Below the pieces are notes generated by a model. It saw nothing but the letters and a program-made list of their open reading frames with translations, did no database searches and was not told where the DNA came from. Both the position numbers and the translations under genes were made by a program. From assembly GCF_004339675.1 (NCBI RefSeq), contig NZ_SLVM01000015.1, positions 33,597-97,596 on the forward strand: 64,000 nt of DNA, given 5' to 3'. This document shows, one piece after another, positions 53,068 to 61,054 of this stretch. Positions within the stretch are counted from its first letter, which is position 1, and each line of letters begins with the position of its first letter. The DNA comes from Rhodovulum steppense. GTDB lineage: Bacteria; Pseudomonadota; Alphaproteobacteria; Rhodobacterales; Rhodobacteraceae.

Positions 53068-55116
53068 CTATTTCCGCAAGGCGTGGCGTCGGGCCACCCA
53101 GGACGGCAGCACCGCGCGAAGCGTTGTACCATCCCCGCCCTTGGCGATCAGTCCAATGTCGCGCAGGACACGCTTGTCGTCAGCAGCCAGCGACTTTGTC
53201 GGCCAGGATTGTCGGGTCGCGGCCACGAGGTCGTTGAAGCCTGTCGCCCAATCCCGCAGACCGTCTTCGTTGAGCGCGGCAAGCGCGCGGGCTGTGGTCT
53301 CCGGGTCGCCGGCGTCATCGTCGGCGAGGTTGGCTTGCACAACAACGAACTCCATCAGCTGATCGAGCGCGCCTTGGCCCGGAAACTCGATTCCGCCGAC
53401 CAGCGCTCCCAGCCAGGCCTCCGGCTCGGTTTCCAGCGGTGTGATCGCCAGCGCTGCGAGATAGCCGTGAAGATAGGCCTCGGTCACCCCGGCATGCGCG
53501 AGAAGAGAACCGACCCCATCGTGCTCTTCGCGTCGTGGCACCGGCGCAGCATTCCCTTCGCGCTCGGAATGGGCTTCCAGCGTCATCGCCACGATCTCGG
53601 TCATGATCGGGATGCTCTTGAGCGACCGACCGTCCAGAAGCGCCTGCGCCACCGCGGCGAATGACAGCCAGAGCATCGGGTGCACCTCACTCGCGGCCTT
53701 CAGGGTCGCCGCCGAAACTGCGAAATGCCGCGCCCACCAGTCCCGTCGGGTCCCGAGGTGTTTCCAGACAGCGGCTTCGCGCCCCTTGTCCGTGCGCGCC
53801 CGCGTGATGGCGGCGCGGAGCGTGCCGGTATCCAAGAACCAGCTATCGGCCTGATCGAAGAACTCGATCCAGTCGGCGCTGGTCTTCACAAGCTCGATGC
53901 GGTGGGCCGCCGGAAGGCCCGCGAGCGCCTCGGCCGCGCCGATGGACGCAAGAATGTCCTCGGTCTCCGCGGCGGCGGGGATCAGCGCAGCGAGGCCAAG
54001 GCTTTCGGCCAGGTCCACTATCCCGGGCGCGGGCAGGTGCCCAAGAGCCAGGCCCTCGCCAAGACCGCGCGCCAGAGCCGCGGCCAGCGCATCGGGCGAG
54101 ATGTCGAAGGTTTCGATCTCGTCCAGGACGCCAGCAAGCATCTGCCTTTGCTCGGTCGCGCTTGCGCACGGTATGATAAAGGCATCCTTCACACCGTGGC
54201 CCTGCTTCAGCATTGCCATCGCCACGCCGCGGCGGCTGCCGGTCTGGACGGCCACGATCAGGCTCTGAGCACCGGCGCCATCCGGCAGGCTGGCGGCGGC
54301 CCGGTGAATCTTTGCGGTGGGCGCCCCGGTCTGTGCCATGCCGCGGCGCATCTGACGCCGGATTGTCCCGTCGAGGGCGGCGCGGGTGGAATCGTCGGGC
54401 AGCCACTTCCGGATGGCGGGGAGAAGCGTGGCAAGGTCCGGGTCCAGCAGCCCTGCCTCGGCGCGGGACAGGAGCGCCGTCGCGGCGGCAAGGCGGAGAT
54501 CCGCTTGAGGATCCAGCAGCCAGTAGAGCCCGAGCCGCGCCTCCACAGCGCCGGGCCGCGCGAGGATCATGGAAACCAGCATGGCGGCAAGCTCGGCCGG
54601 AAGCCCCGCGAGGAGTTCGCCCAGTGCGGCATGGACCTGCAGGGGCTCATCGCCGATCTCCTTCAGGATCGGGTCGAGCAATGCATTGAGGTCGGGCATG
54701 TCCTCGGAGGCGGCTCCGGCCTCCGCCATGACATCGGCGGTCAGGGTGGCGAAGAGCGGCGGCGCCAGGCCCGCGCGGGCATAGATCCGGGCCAGTCGGA
54801 GACGCTGGGCCAGCGCGAGCGGCTGCGTGGAATCCTGCGCGGTGATCGCGGCGGCGACGGCGTCGAGCAGCGCGGCGCCCTCGGGCGCGTCGTTCTCCGC
54901 GGCCATGCGGGCCTCATCGAGGGCGCTGGACAGGAGCGCCGCGGCCGCCTGCGTCGTGGCATCGTCCTCTGGGTCCGCGGCGGCAGCGGCCACATTTGCA
55001 ATGGTCGCGGGATCGGCCAGCAGGACACGGGCGCCGTCTCGGAGCAGGCGGGCATGGGTCGCTTCATCCGGAGCGTTGGCGATGGCGTTAATCAGGGGCT
55101 TGGATCTATCGGTCAT
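53068..55116 (-). CDS. Large helical protein with C-terminal UPF0149 (YgfB/YecA)-like domain
   Basis: Protein of 682 residues. The first two thirds are Ala/Leu-rich helical repeats (LLDAVAAAITAQDSTQPLAL, QRLRLARIYARAGLAPPLFA, RLAAATALLSRAEAGLLDPD) resembling HEAT-type solenoids. The C-terminal 150 residues contain AYLHGYLAALAITPLETEPE followed by AWLGALVGG, the pattern of UPF0149 proteins. No SEC-C metal-binding tail is present. The function is unknown. The start is taken at the ATG 55116 (MTDRSKPLINAIANAPDEAT); a second ATG 12 codons upstream has no better site. Confidence 0.65.
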   Translation of the reverse strand: MTDRSKPLINAIANAPDEATHARLLRDGARVLLADPATIANVAAAAADPEDDATTQAAAALLSSALDEARMAAENDAPEGAALLDAVAAAITAQDSTQPLALAQRLRLARIYARAGLAPPLFATLTADVMAEAGAASEDMPDLNALLDPILKEIGDEPLQVHAALGELLAGLPAELAAMLVSMILARPGAVEARLGLYWLLDPQADLRLAAATALLSRAEAGLLDPDLATLLPAIRKWLPDDSTRAALDGTIRRQMRRGMAQTGAPTAKIHRAAASLPDGAGAQSLIVAVQTGSRRGVAMAMLKQGHGVKDAFIIPCASATEQRQMLAGVLDEIETFDISPDALAAALARGLGEGLALGHLPAPGIVDLAESLGLAALIPAAAETEDILASIGAAEALAGLPAAHRIELVKTSADWIEFFDQADSWFLDTGTLRAAITRARTDKGREAAVWKHLGTRRDWWARHFAVSAATLKAASEVHPMLWLSFAAVAQALLDGRSLKSIPIMTEIVAMTLEAHSEREGNAAPVPRREEHDGVGSLLAHAGVTEAYLHGYLAALAITPLETEPEAWLGALVGGIEFPGQGALDQLMEFVVVQANLADDDAGDPETTARALAALNEDGLRDWATGFNDLVAATRQSWPTKSLAADDKRVLRDIGLIAKGGDGTTLRAVLPSWVARRHALRK

Positions 55117-55338
55117 GCTGGCAGAGTTACGGCACCGGGCAAAACATGCCAACTACCACACCGCACGGCGATACGTCCGAACTGCCGCATCTGGATCGCG
55201 CAACCCGGGACAGGGCTGCCGTAGCAGGCCGAGATGCTGCATGCCGCATGAACGGCCGTTCTGGCGAAGCTGCACCGCGGCGGCGGTCTCAGATGTCAAT
55301 GTTACCGGTGGGCCGCCTGTGAAGGCAGCCCGTCACCT

Positions 55339-55971
55339 TCATATCTCGACGCTCTCCGATATCGCGAGCGCGTCCTCGAGTTCGACGCCGAGGTATCGGA
55401 CGGTGCTGTCAATCTTGGTGTGCCCAAGCAACAGTTGCACGGCCCTCAGGTTGCCCGTCTTCCGGTAGATTTGGGCGACCTTTGTCCGGCGCATGGAATG
55501 CGTGCCGTAGGAGGTCGGGTCGAGGCCGATGGAACGCACCCACTCCCGAACGAGGCGGGCGTATTGGCGGGTCGAGATGTGCAGGCGCTCATGGAACCGA
55601 CCGGGCCAGAGGTATTCGGAATCGACCATCAGGGGCTCCTTCATCCAAAGTGCCAGTGAGTTGCGCGTACCTTCGGTGATCTCGAACCGGACCGGCCTTT
55701 GGGTCTTGCTCTGGATGATCGAGGCGCGTTCCTTGACCTGGCCCGCCGCGTAGACATCCGCGACCTTGAGTTTGACCAGGTCGCAGCCCCGAAGCTTGCT
55801 GTCGATGGCGAGGTTGAACAGGGCGAGGTCGCGGTGGTTCTCGGCGATCTCCAGGCGGACGCGAATGGCCCAGACGTGTTTCGGCATCAGCGGACGTTTC
55901 TGACCGACGACGCGGCCCTTGTTCCAGGCGGGGCGACAAGCGCGAATGACAGGCAGGTTGGCAGTGGGCAT
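55339..55971 (-). CDS. Tyrosine-type recombinase/integrase
   Basis: Integrase of 210 residues. Catalytic residues are recognisable: Arg in DSKLRGCDLVKLKV, Lys in IIQSKTQRPVRFEI, HxxR in GTHSMRRTKVAQIY, the second His in LLLGHTKIDSTVRY and Tyr in VRYLGVELED. The arm- or core-binding N-terminus is short, as in the stand-alone integrases common in rhodobacterial genomes. GGGAGG precedes the ATG at 55971 (MPTANLPVIRACRPAWNKGR), which lies in frame with an upstream metallo-beta-lactamase fragment. Its mobile partner and att sites are not identified. Confidence 0.88.
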   Translation of the reverse strand: MPTANLPVIRACRPAWNKGRVVGQKRPLMPKHVWAIRVRLEIAENHRDLALFNLAIDSKLRGCDLVKLKVADVYAAGQVKERASIIQSKTQRPVRFEITEGTRNSLALWMKEPLMVDSEYLWPGRFHERLHISTRQYARLVREWVRSIGLDPTSYGTHSMRRTKVAQIYRKTGNLRAVQLLLGHTKIDSTVRYLGVELEDALAISESVEI

Positions 55972-56310
55972 GGCAGTTCCTCCCATCCGGTCGCGAAGGT
56001 TGACGAGGTAGTCGTAGGTGTCCGCCCGCGCGCGCTCCAGCGTCGTGGGATCACCGTGACCGGGGACGACGTGCAGGGGCGCGAGCGCGGCCATCGCCTC
56101 GAAGGCCTCGAGCCAGCCTGCGGAGCTCGAGACGTCCAGCACGCCCAGAAGTCGTTCGGTAAACACGATGTCGCCGGCGAAGACGACCCTTTGCCGGAAT
56201 GGCGGGAGGCTGGGAGGTAGGTGCTTGTCGACGCGGGCTGAGGTGACCCCCCGCGCCCGTCGCCGCGTCTCGTTTTCCGGGAAAGCAGACGGATCGGCAT
56301 AAGTGTCGGA
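55972..56310 (-). pseudogene. 5'-truncated metallo-beta-lactamase-fold hydrolase fused to the integrase frame
   Basis: The frame upstream of the integrase translates as WSDTYADPSAFPENETRRRA, then RVVFAGDIVFTERLLGVLDV and APLHVVPGHGDPT, typical of the C-terminal half of MBL-fold hydrolases (PGHG motif with a metal His). The N-terminal HxHxDH part is absent; an in-frame TGA precedes the fragment. The frame runs straight into the integrase ATG, so the hydrolase also lost its C-terminal end. It is interpreted as a remnant cut on both sides. Confidence 0.6.
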
Positions 56311-56555
56311 CCATCAGCCGACCCGGCCGGTGATGGCATGGCTTTCATGGCCCGACGATACGGCCGACCTGGGCCGATGCAGCCTCACCGCAGGGCCCGT
56401 CCGGACCTCCACATTCTCGCGACAATGCGCCGATCGCTCCGGCGCGGTCGGCGGGTTCACGCACACGGATTTGAGTCCCCGCCGTGAGCCTTATAGGGTG
56501 AAGAGAACGGCGCTGTTTGCCAACCTGTGCGGAACGGAAGCCCGAGGAGGGACTC

Positions 56556-56924
56556 GTGAGAATTGCCAGGCATGTCTGCACGTTTGCCCTCGCCGGCCTG
56601 ATGGGCGTGACGATGTCCGTTGCCGCGGCATCCCAGGAGCGGCAGCCAGATGCGGCCGCGGCGCAGGTCTCGGGCGACGAACTCGACGCCTTCGCCGCCG
56701 CCTACCAAAACGTCCAGGCGCTCAACGTGGACTACAATGCAGAGATAGCCGAGGCAACGGACGACACCGAGCTTCAAGCGCTGCTGGAAGAAGCGCAGGA
56801 CAGGACGACCGAAATCGTCGAGGGGACGCCGGGGATCGACATGGACCGTTATGTCGAGATCATCGTCCTCGCGGAAGGCGATCCGGATCTGAGCGCACGG
56901 ATCGTCAGGAGGCTGACCGAGTGA
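56556..56924 (+). CDS. DUF4168 domain-containing secreted protein, copy 1
   Basis: Exported protein of 122 residues: signal peptide (VRIARHVCTFALAGLMGVTM ... AAA), then an acidic helical DUF4168 domain (ELDAFAAAYQNVQALNVDYN, DRYVEIIVLAEGDPDLSARI). AGGAGG lies seven bases before the GTG at 56556. DUF4168 proteins are periplasmic or extracellular with unknown role. A paralogue sits at 59300-59707 across the sigma factor locus. A TTGAGT ... TATAGG pair at about 56470-56500 could be its promoter. Confidence 0.75.
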   Translation: MRIARHVCTFALAGLMGVTMSVAAASQERQPDAAAAQVSGDELDAFAAAYQNVQALNVDYNAEIAEATDDTELQALLEEAQDRTTEIVEGTPGIDMDRYVEIIVLAEGDPDLSARIVRRLTE

Positions 56925-57031
56925 TCCCCGCGCTCCGGTAACGGCCCATGGTCGGCGGTCGGATGACGGTCATGCGGGGTGCCGTCGCCATGGCGCGACC
57001 AAACGACATCCCGGGGCGCGGCCGGACACGG

Positions 57032-57514
57032 CTATTGCAGCGTGGCGTCGACCTCGATGACGGACCGCGCACCCTCGACGACCGGTGCGACGACCATCTT
57101 GGCATTCGCGATGCCCTGCCCCGAGAACTCGATCGACCGGGCCAGAATCTCGCCCTGCGCCTGCTGAATCGTGTAGCCCGCGGTCCGAAGGGCATCTTCC
57201 CACTCTGCGAGCAGCTCATCGGGATCGCGCCCGGTGCTGAACGAGAACATCCGGATCGTCGATCCGATGGCACGGTCGGTGATGACCTCCATGTCGGCGG
57301 GCATCTCGACCACCTCGGGCAGCCAGCCTTGCGGCGCTTCCTCGGCGTGCAGGATCATCGTCGCGGGCAGCGACAGGCAGGCGGCGAACAGCATGTTGCG
57401 CACCTGGACGCGCAGGCTCGTCCAGCGCCAGTTGACCTTGGCAGCCTTGGCGGCCGTGGCAACCGGGCATGGCAGGGCCCCATCGAGGGGGCCTGGACAG
57501 GTCGTGAATGTCAT
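57032..57514 (-). CDS. Hypothetical exported protein
   Basis: Protein of up to 160 residues, unrecognised. A hydrophobic segment (RNMLFAACLSLPATMILHAE) resembles a signal peptide, followed by an acidic mixed domain (LPEVVEMPADMEVITDRAIG, DELLAEWEDALRTAGYTIQQ, MVVAPVVEGARSVIEVDATL). If the hydrophobic part is a signal peptide, translation starts at ATG 57394 or GTG 57403 rather than 57514. It is convergent with DUF4168 copy 1 and lies downstream of the anti-sigma gene on the same strand. Confidence 0.5.
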   Translation of the reverse strand: MTFTTCPGPLDGALPCPVATAAKAAKVNWRWTSLRVQVRNMLFAACLSLPATMILHAEEAPQGWLPEVVEMPADMEVITDRAIGSTIRMFSFSTGRDPDELLAEWEDALRTAGYTIQQAQGEILARSIEFSGQGIANAKMVVAPVVEGARSVIEVDATLQ

Positions 57515-57680
57515 GGAGCGGAATCCTATTGGCGTGAGCGAGGAAGGGCAAGCTGTCGTGCGGGCAACCGGAACGGCGGGCCGGTTTCGGACGGCGGCTG
57601 GACGGACATGGTCCCGCACGGCAAGATAGCGGGATCACGTCGGGCGGCCCTGCGGCCGTCCGGCATTGTGGACCACGGCA

Positions 57681-58604
57681 TCAGTTCCCCCCCAGCGCGG
57701 CGGGGGCGGCCCTCGGGACGGCGTCGAGCGCCCGGCCGGCCGGGCGGGCTTCAAGGTTGTCGGCCATTTCACCGTGCCGGGGAACCGCAAGCGGCCGGAA
57801 CTCCGGCTCGATGGCCGGGGGCGGCGCGGTGGTGTCGTCGCGCATTGCGCGCCGCACCTGCTCTGCCAGTTGGCGCGCCTGGTCCCGCGGCAGGCCGGTC
57901 GCGAGCGATGCGGCAAGCGGGCCGTCGTGCCAGTAGGCCAGCGTTACCCCCTCGCGTCGCTCTTCGACGATCGGGCCGGGCCGGTTGGTCCAGCGCGGCG
58001 CGATGAACAGGCTGAAGGCTCGCCCGTCCCGCGACGTGTAGTCGAGCACGACAAGCCTGTCCTCGCCCTCGCGCAGCCCGCGCTTCGCGGTCAGCGCGAA
58101 ACCCTCGGCCGAGAGATCGGGCACCGCCAGCCGGATCGCCACGTCGTCGTCGCCCCAGTTGATCGCGCGCTCCGTTGCGGCTGGACCGGTCTGGCGCGCC
58201 AGGGCCTGTTGCTCCGGGCCGTTCAACACGAACTGCCGGTAGCTTTCGTCCAGCAGGGCCTGCCGTGCCGGGTCGTCCTCGGCCTCCCCGATCAGCCAGC
58301 CCCCAAGCCCCGCGGCGGCAACCATCAGCCCGGCCATCGCGCTCCGCACCACCGGCCGCGCGCGGGTCTTCGCGTCCCGCTCAAGCACGTCGTAGAGCCG
58401 CCGCGGCACCGGTTCGGCCAGCGCGCCGGCATATGCGGCGCGCAGCGCCACGGTCTGGGCGCGATAGGCCGCGAGCCGTGCCGAGGCGCGCGGGCAGCGG
58501 GCGACGTTCGCCTCCAGGCCGGTCTTCCGGGCAGGATCGTCATCGAGCCCCCCGTCGGCGAGGGCGAGAAGGTCGAGTTCGTCGATGTCGTCGGGTTCGG
58601 TCAT
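57681..58604 (-). CDS. Anti-sigma factor (membrane-anchored)
   Basis: Protein of 307 residues encoded one base after the ECF sigma gene. An N-terminal acidic helical domain (DDIDELDLLALADGGLDDDP) with one Cys lacks the complete HxxxCxxC zinc motif. One membrane helix (SAMAGLMVAAAGLGGWLIGE, about 88-107) leads to a periplasmic domain (RLVVLDYTSRDGRAFSLFIA, PRWTNRPGPIVEERREGVTL). This is the layout of transmembrane anti-sigma factors that hold an ECF sigma at the membrane until an envelope signal. The signal is unknown. Confidence 0.85.
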   Translation of the reverse strand: MTEPDDIDELDLLALADGGLDDDPARKTGLEANVARCPRASARLAAYRAQTVALRAAYAGALAEPVPRRLYDVLERDAKTRARPVVRSAMAGLMVAAAGLGGWLIGEAEDDPARQALLDESYRQFVLNGPEQQALARQTGPAATERAINWGDDDVAIRLAVPDLSAEGFALTAKRGLREGEDRLVVLDYTSRDGRAFSLFIAPRWTNRPGPIVEERREGVTLAYWHDGPLAASLATGLPRDQARQLAEQVRRAMRDDTTAPPPAIEPEFRPLAVPRHGEMADNLEARPAGRALDAVPRAAPAALGGN

Positions 58605-58605
58605 G

Positions 58606-59109
58606 TCATTTCACCTGGCGCAGCTGCGGCTCGGCCGCGTCAAAAGTCTTGCGCAGGCGTTCGCGCCCCCGCGACAGCCGCGACCGCAGCGTGCCCACCG
58701 GGATGTCGAGCGCCGCAGCCGCCTCGTCGTAGGACAGCCCCTCGACCGCGGTCAGCGCGATGGCGGCGCGCTGCTCGGCGGGAAGGTCATGCATCGCGGA
58801 AACGATGTCGCGGCGCACCAGGCCGGACTCCGCCGATCCGGGGGCGACCGGCTCGGGCACGGCGTCGAGATCGACCTCCCGGGCGCGGCGCCGACGCCGC
58901 GCGCTCTGGTTGAGGAAGACGTGGTAGAGGATCCGGTAGAGCCAGCCGCGGAGGCTGCCGCGGCGTTTCCACAGATGCCGCTTGCGGATCGCCCGCTCCA
59001 GCGTGTCCTGCACGAGGTCGTCGGCCGCCGCGGGGTCGCGCGTCAGGGCAAGTGCGTATCGCCGCAGCCGCGGGATCTCTCGTGCGATCAGCCACTTCGT
59101 CTCCTGCAT
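58606..59109 (-). CDS. ECF-type RNA polymerase sigma factor
   Basis: Sigma-70 family ECF factor of 167 residues. Region 2 is LRRYALALTRDPAAADDLVQ and DTLERAIRKRHLWKRRGSLR; region 4 is LPAEQRAAIALTAVEGLSYD with EAAAALDIPVGTLRSRLSRG. It lacks the SnoaL-like C-terminal extension of some groups. GAGGAGG precedes the ATG at 59109. It is co-transcribed with its anti-sigma factor and divergent from DUF4168 copy 2. Its own promoter has the same elements as that gene's, which indicates autoregulation. Confidence 0.93.
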   Translation of the reverse strand: MQETKWLIAREIPRLRRYALALTRDPAAADDLVQDTLERAIRKRHLWKRRGSLRGWLYRILYHVFLNQSARRRRRAREVDLDAVPEPVAPGSAESGLVRRDIVSAMHDLPAEQRAAIALTAVEGLSYDEAAAALDIPVGTLRSRLSRGRERLRKTFDAAEPQLRQVK

Positions 59110-59143
59110 CCTGCCTCCTCTGCGCGCTGTTGTCCCGAACTAC

Positions 59144-59169
59144 GACAGGCGCCGAGCGGCGAAAGTTCC
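59144..59169 (-). promoter_or_regulatory. ECF-type promoter of the sigma/anti-sigma operon
   Basis: On the minus strand, GGAAC (59169-59165), 17 bases, TGTC (59147-59144), then GTA. GGAAC is the usual -35 core of ECF promoters. The same GGAAC-N17-TGTC arrangement occurs on the plus strand 40 bp away. Confidence 0.7.
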
Positions 59170-59208
59170 GTGGCACGGGTCGATTTCGGGATTTTTTCCG
59201 GCGCCGAT

Positions 59209-59234
59209 GGAACCAAAGGGCCCCGCGCCCTGTC
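59209..59234 (+). promoter_or_regulatory. ECF-type promoter of DUF4168 copy 2
   Basis: GGAAC (59209-59213), 17 bases, TGTC (59231-59234). It has identical elements and spacer length to the divergent sigma promoter and lies 66 bp before the ATG at 59300. Confidence 0.7.
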
Positions 59235-59299
59235 CTTTCGTACATGTCGGGCGCTCTGCCGCCCGGCATGAACGACGCAACGCAAGGAGAAAAGACTGC

Positions 59300-59707
59300 A
59301 TGCCTTTCACCCGAAACCTCAAGTCGATCCTCGTCCGGTTCGGGCTCGTCGCCGCGGTGGGCGCGGCCCCGGTTGCGCTCATGGCCGGGGACGTGTCCTC
59401 GGGCGGGGGTCCGCTGATCGAGGCCCAGGCCGCCGAACAGTTCGACGACGCGACCATCGAGGCCTTCGCGGCCGCCCAGGCCAGGGTCGAGGAAGTCCGG
59501 TCCGAGTACGCGGCGCAGTATCAGGCCGCGCAGACCGAAGAGCAACGCCTGGAGATCAACCAGACGGCGACGGTCGAGATGACCGAAGCGGTTCGCGACA
59601 CCCCCGACATCACGATCGAGGAATACAGCGCCATCATCGACGCGGCGAACCGGGATCCGGCCTTCGCCGAGCGCGTCAACGAAGCGATCTCCGAGACGCA
59701 ACTCTGA
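59300..59707 (+). CDS. DUF4168 domain-containing secreted protein, copy 2
   Basis: Exported protein of 135 residues (MPFTRNLKSILVRFGLVAAV ... signal), with a helical acidic DUF4168 domain: DDATIEAFAAAQARVEEVRS, EQRLEINQTATVEMTEAVRD, SAIIDAANRDPAFAERVNEA. AAGGAG precedes the ATG. The promoter matches that of the divergent ECF sigma operon, so it is a likely direct target of that sigma factor and possibly an effector of the envelope response. Role unknown. Confidence 0.8.
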   Translation: MPFTRNLKSILVRFGLVAAVGAAPVALMAGDVSSGGGPLIEAQAAEQFDDATIEAFAAAQARVEEVRSEYAAQYQAAQTEEQRLEINQTATVEMTEAVRDTPDITIEEYSAIIDAANRDPAFAERVNEAISETQL

Positions 59708-59730
59708 CACCGGATGTGCGCCAGGGTCTT

Positions 59731-59907
59731 CCCGGCGGTGGCCGAGATGGCCTACTGATCGGGGAAATCTTCGGTCTGCCCGTCGTCCCGGCGGTGATCG
59801 GACCGCCGGGGCAAGGTTCACGGCAGGGGCTTGCTCTGTCGTGAACGGACAAGCCTCCCTGTCGGACTGCGCGCACGGAGGCGTCAGAGCCTCCGTGCGC
59901 GCCTTTT
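59731..59907 (+). ncRNA. Candidate structured RNA (3'UTR-derived or independent small RNA)
   Basis: Three consecutive stem-loops follow DUF4168 copy 2. Stem 1: CCCGGCGGT-GATCGG-ACCGCCGGG (59787-59810). Stem 2: GTTCACG and CAG pairing with CTG and CGTGAAC (59816-59846). Stem 3: a perfect 14-bp stem followed by CTTTT (59869-59907). The 5' arm of stem 1 occurs a second time at 59731-59739, so its 3' arm could pair with either copy. No open frame explains the sequence. Ends and function are inferred. Confidence 0.5.
59869..59907 (+). terminator. Strong intrinsic terminator
   Basis: GCGCGCACGGAGGC-GTCAGA-GCCTCCGTGCGCGC, a perfect 14-bp stem with a six-base loop, followed by CTTTT. It lies 161 bp after DUF4168 copy 2 and ends the candidate RNA. 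Confidence 0.85.
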
Positions 59908-60040
59908 CCTGCCCTGCAAGGCGTCGGCCGAAACGCCATCTCGGCCATTTCGGCACGACCGCGGCGGACGCTGCGATCCGGTTTCCATTTCGAGCGCGAG
60001 GGCGGGATTGCGGCGAGATCTGGCCGGAGCGTTCCACCCG

Positions 60041-60066
60041 GGAACATCTGGACGGCGCGAGGCGTT
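60041..60066 (+). promoter_or_regulatory. EcfG-type general stress promoter
   Basis: GGAAC (60041-60045), 17 bases, CGTT (60063-60066), matching the alphaproteobacterial EcfG consensus GGAAC-N16-17-CGTT. It is 85 bp upstream of the PRC-barrel gene start. It differs at the -10 from the TGTC promoters nearby. Confidence 0.6.
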
Positions 60067-60150
60067 TTCACGGTACATGGTCGGGGAACATGCGCGGCAA
60101 AGATGCGCAAAGCATGTGCCCCTTCCAAAACGAACTGGAAAGGACAAGCC

Positions 60151-60456
60151 ATGATCAGATACGTTCTGGCGGCGGCCATCGCCGTCCCGCTCGCGACCTC
60201 CCACGCGTCTGCGCAGGACACCGGGGACGTCATCGTGGAAGACTAGGCCGGATCGGAGGTGCGGGGCGACTGGGTGCTCGGCGCCCGCGTCACTAGCCTC
60301 GATGGCGAGTCCATCGGGTCGATCGAAGATCTCATCCTCGACCAGGAGGACGGCTCGGTGAACGCCGCCGTCGTCTCCGTCGGCGGCTTCCTCGGGTTCG
60401 GCGGCAAGCAGATCGCCGTGGACTGGTCGGAATTGAATATCAACTACGACGAATGA
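60151..60456 (+). pseudogene. PRC-barrel domain protein, interrupted by an amber codon
   Basis: Signal peptide MIRYVLAAAIAVPLATSHAS then AQDTGDVIVED, a TAG at 60244-60246, and in the same frame a PRC-barrel domain (VRGDWVLGARVTSLDGESIG, NAAVVSVGGFLGFGGKQIAV, DWSELNINYDE). AAGGACAAG precedes the ATG. The protein also ends soon after the barrel, shorter than typical relatives. A GTG at 60259 could restart translation but without a signal peptide. Family relatives are periplasmic and stress-induced. Confidence 0.7.
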
Positions 60457-60653
60457 CCGGTTCAGTGACGACGCACTGCAGCACCGACCCGGTCGGCGAA
60501 AGTCGGGAAAGGGCCGACCAGGTCGGTCCCGGAAGTGGTAAATAACTGAAGCGACGTGCCAAAGGTGGACTCGTGCACAAGCGCTATTTGCGCGCGCCCC
60601 TTCGGTCAAAGGCGGTAGCGCAATCGGATAAGTGATGCGCCGAGCATCTCGAC

Positions 60654-60860
60654 TCATTGGTAAAGAATGGACCCGTCAGGGTTCACCGGCGGCATTTGGG
60701 TCTCGTCACGTTCGAACATTCGCGTCATGGCAACGCGGACCGGGTCCGCAGTCGCCATGGTTTCTCCATCCGCGAGCATCTGTTTAAGCTGGGCGGAGTC
60801 TTCCTCGGTGTCTCCCATAGGCCAAAGGGCCGAACTCGCCAGGCGACGTTTCCGCGTCAT
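60654..60860 (-). CDS. Hypothetical small protein
   Basis: Open frame of 68 codons (MTRKRRLASSALWPMGDTEE ... MPPVNPDGSILYQ). Its ATG overlaps the stop of the hsdS/hsdR remnant (TCATGA), which suggests it was once the next gene of that operon. The composition (QLKQMLADGETMATADPVRV, AMTRMFERDETQMPP) looks protein-like, but no family is recognised. It could equally be a fragment. Confidence 0.35.
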   Translation of the reverse strand: MTRKRRLASSALWPMGDTEEDSAQLKQMLADGETMATADPVRVAMTRMFERDETQMPPVNPDGSILYQ

Positions 60861-61054
60861 GAGGCTGTGATTGCATCTGCCTGAAGATCCGGCGGAAATC
60901 CATGCTTGCGCAGGATACGCCGGATATTCACCCGCATCTTGTTGCGGACGTTAAGGGCATACACCTTCGCCATGATGCGGTGTTGTTCGGCGGAGGGTGT
61001 TAGCTGATGGCTCAATGCCGCTCGGTTGACAGGTACAGCGATACCTTCGGGTGA
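60857..61054 (-). pseudogene. hsdS-repeat / hsdR C-terminal fusion remnant
   Basis: Directly after the HNH gene stop the frame reads SPEGIAVPVNRAALSHQL, then TPSAEQHRIMAKV, which copies the HsdS conserved repeat (PPLAEQHRIVAKV at 62673-62714 in DNA). It continues as NVRNKMRVNIRRILRKHGFP and PDLQADAIT, resembling the C-terminus of HsdR. The join suggests deletion of most of hsdR by recombination with an hsdS repeat. Confidence 0.5.

Noticed and set aside
60580..60660. tRNA-like stretch (GGCGGTAGCGCAATCGGATAA)
   Set aside because: No acceptor stem, T-loop or CCA end can be paired around it.
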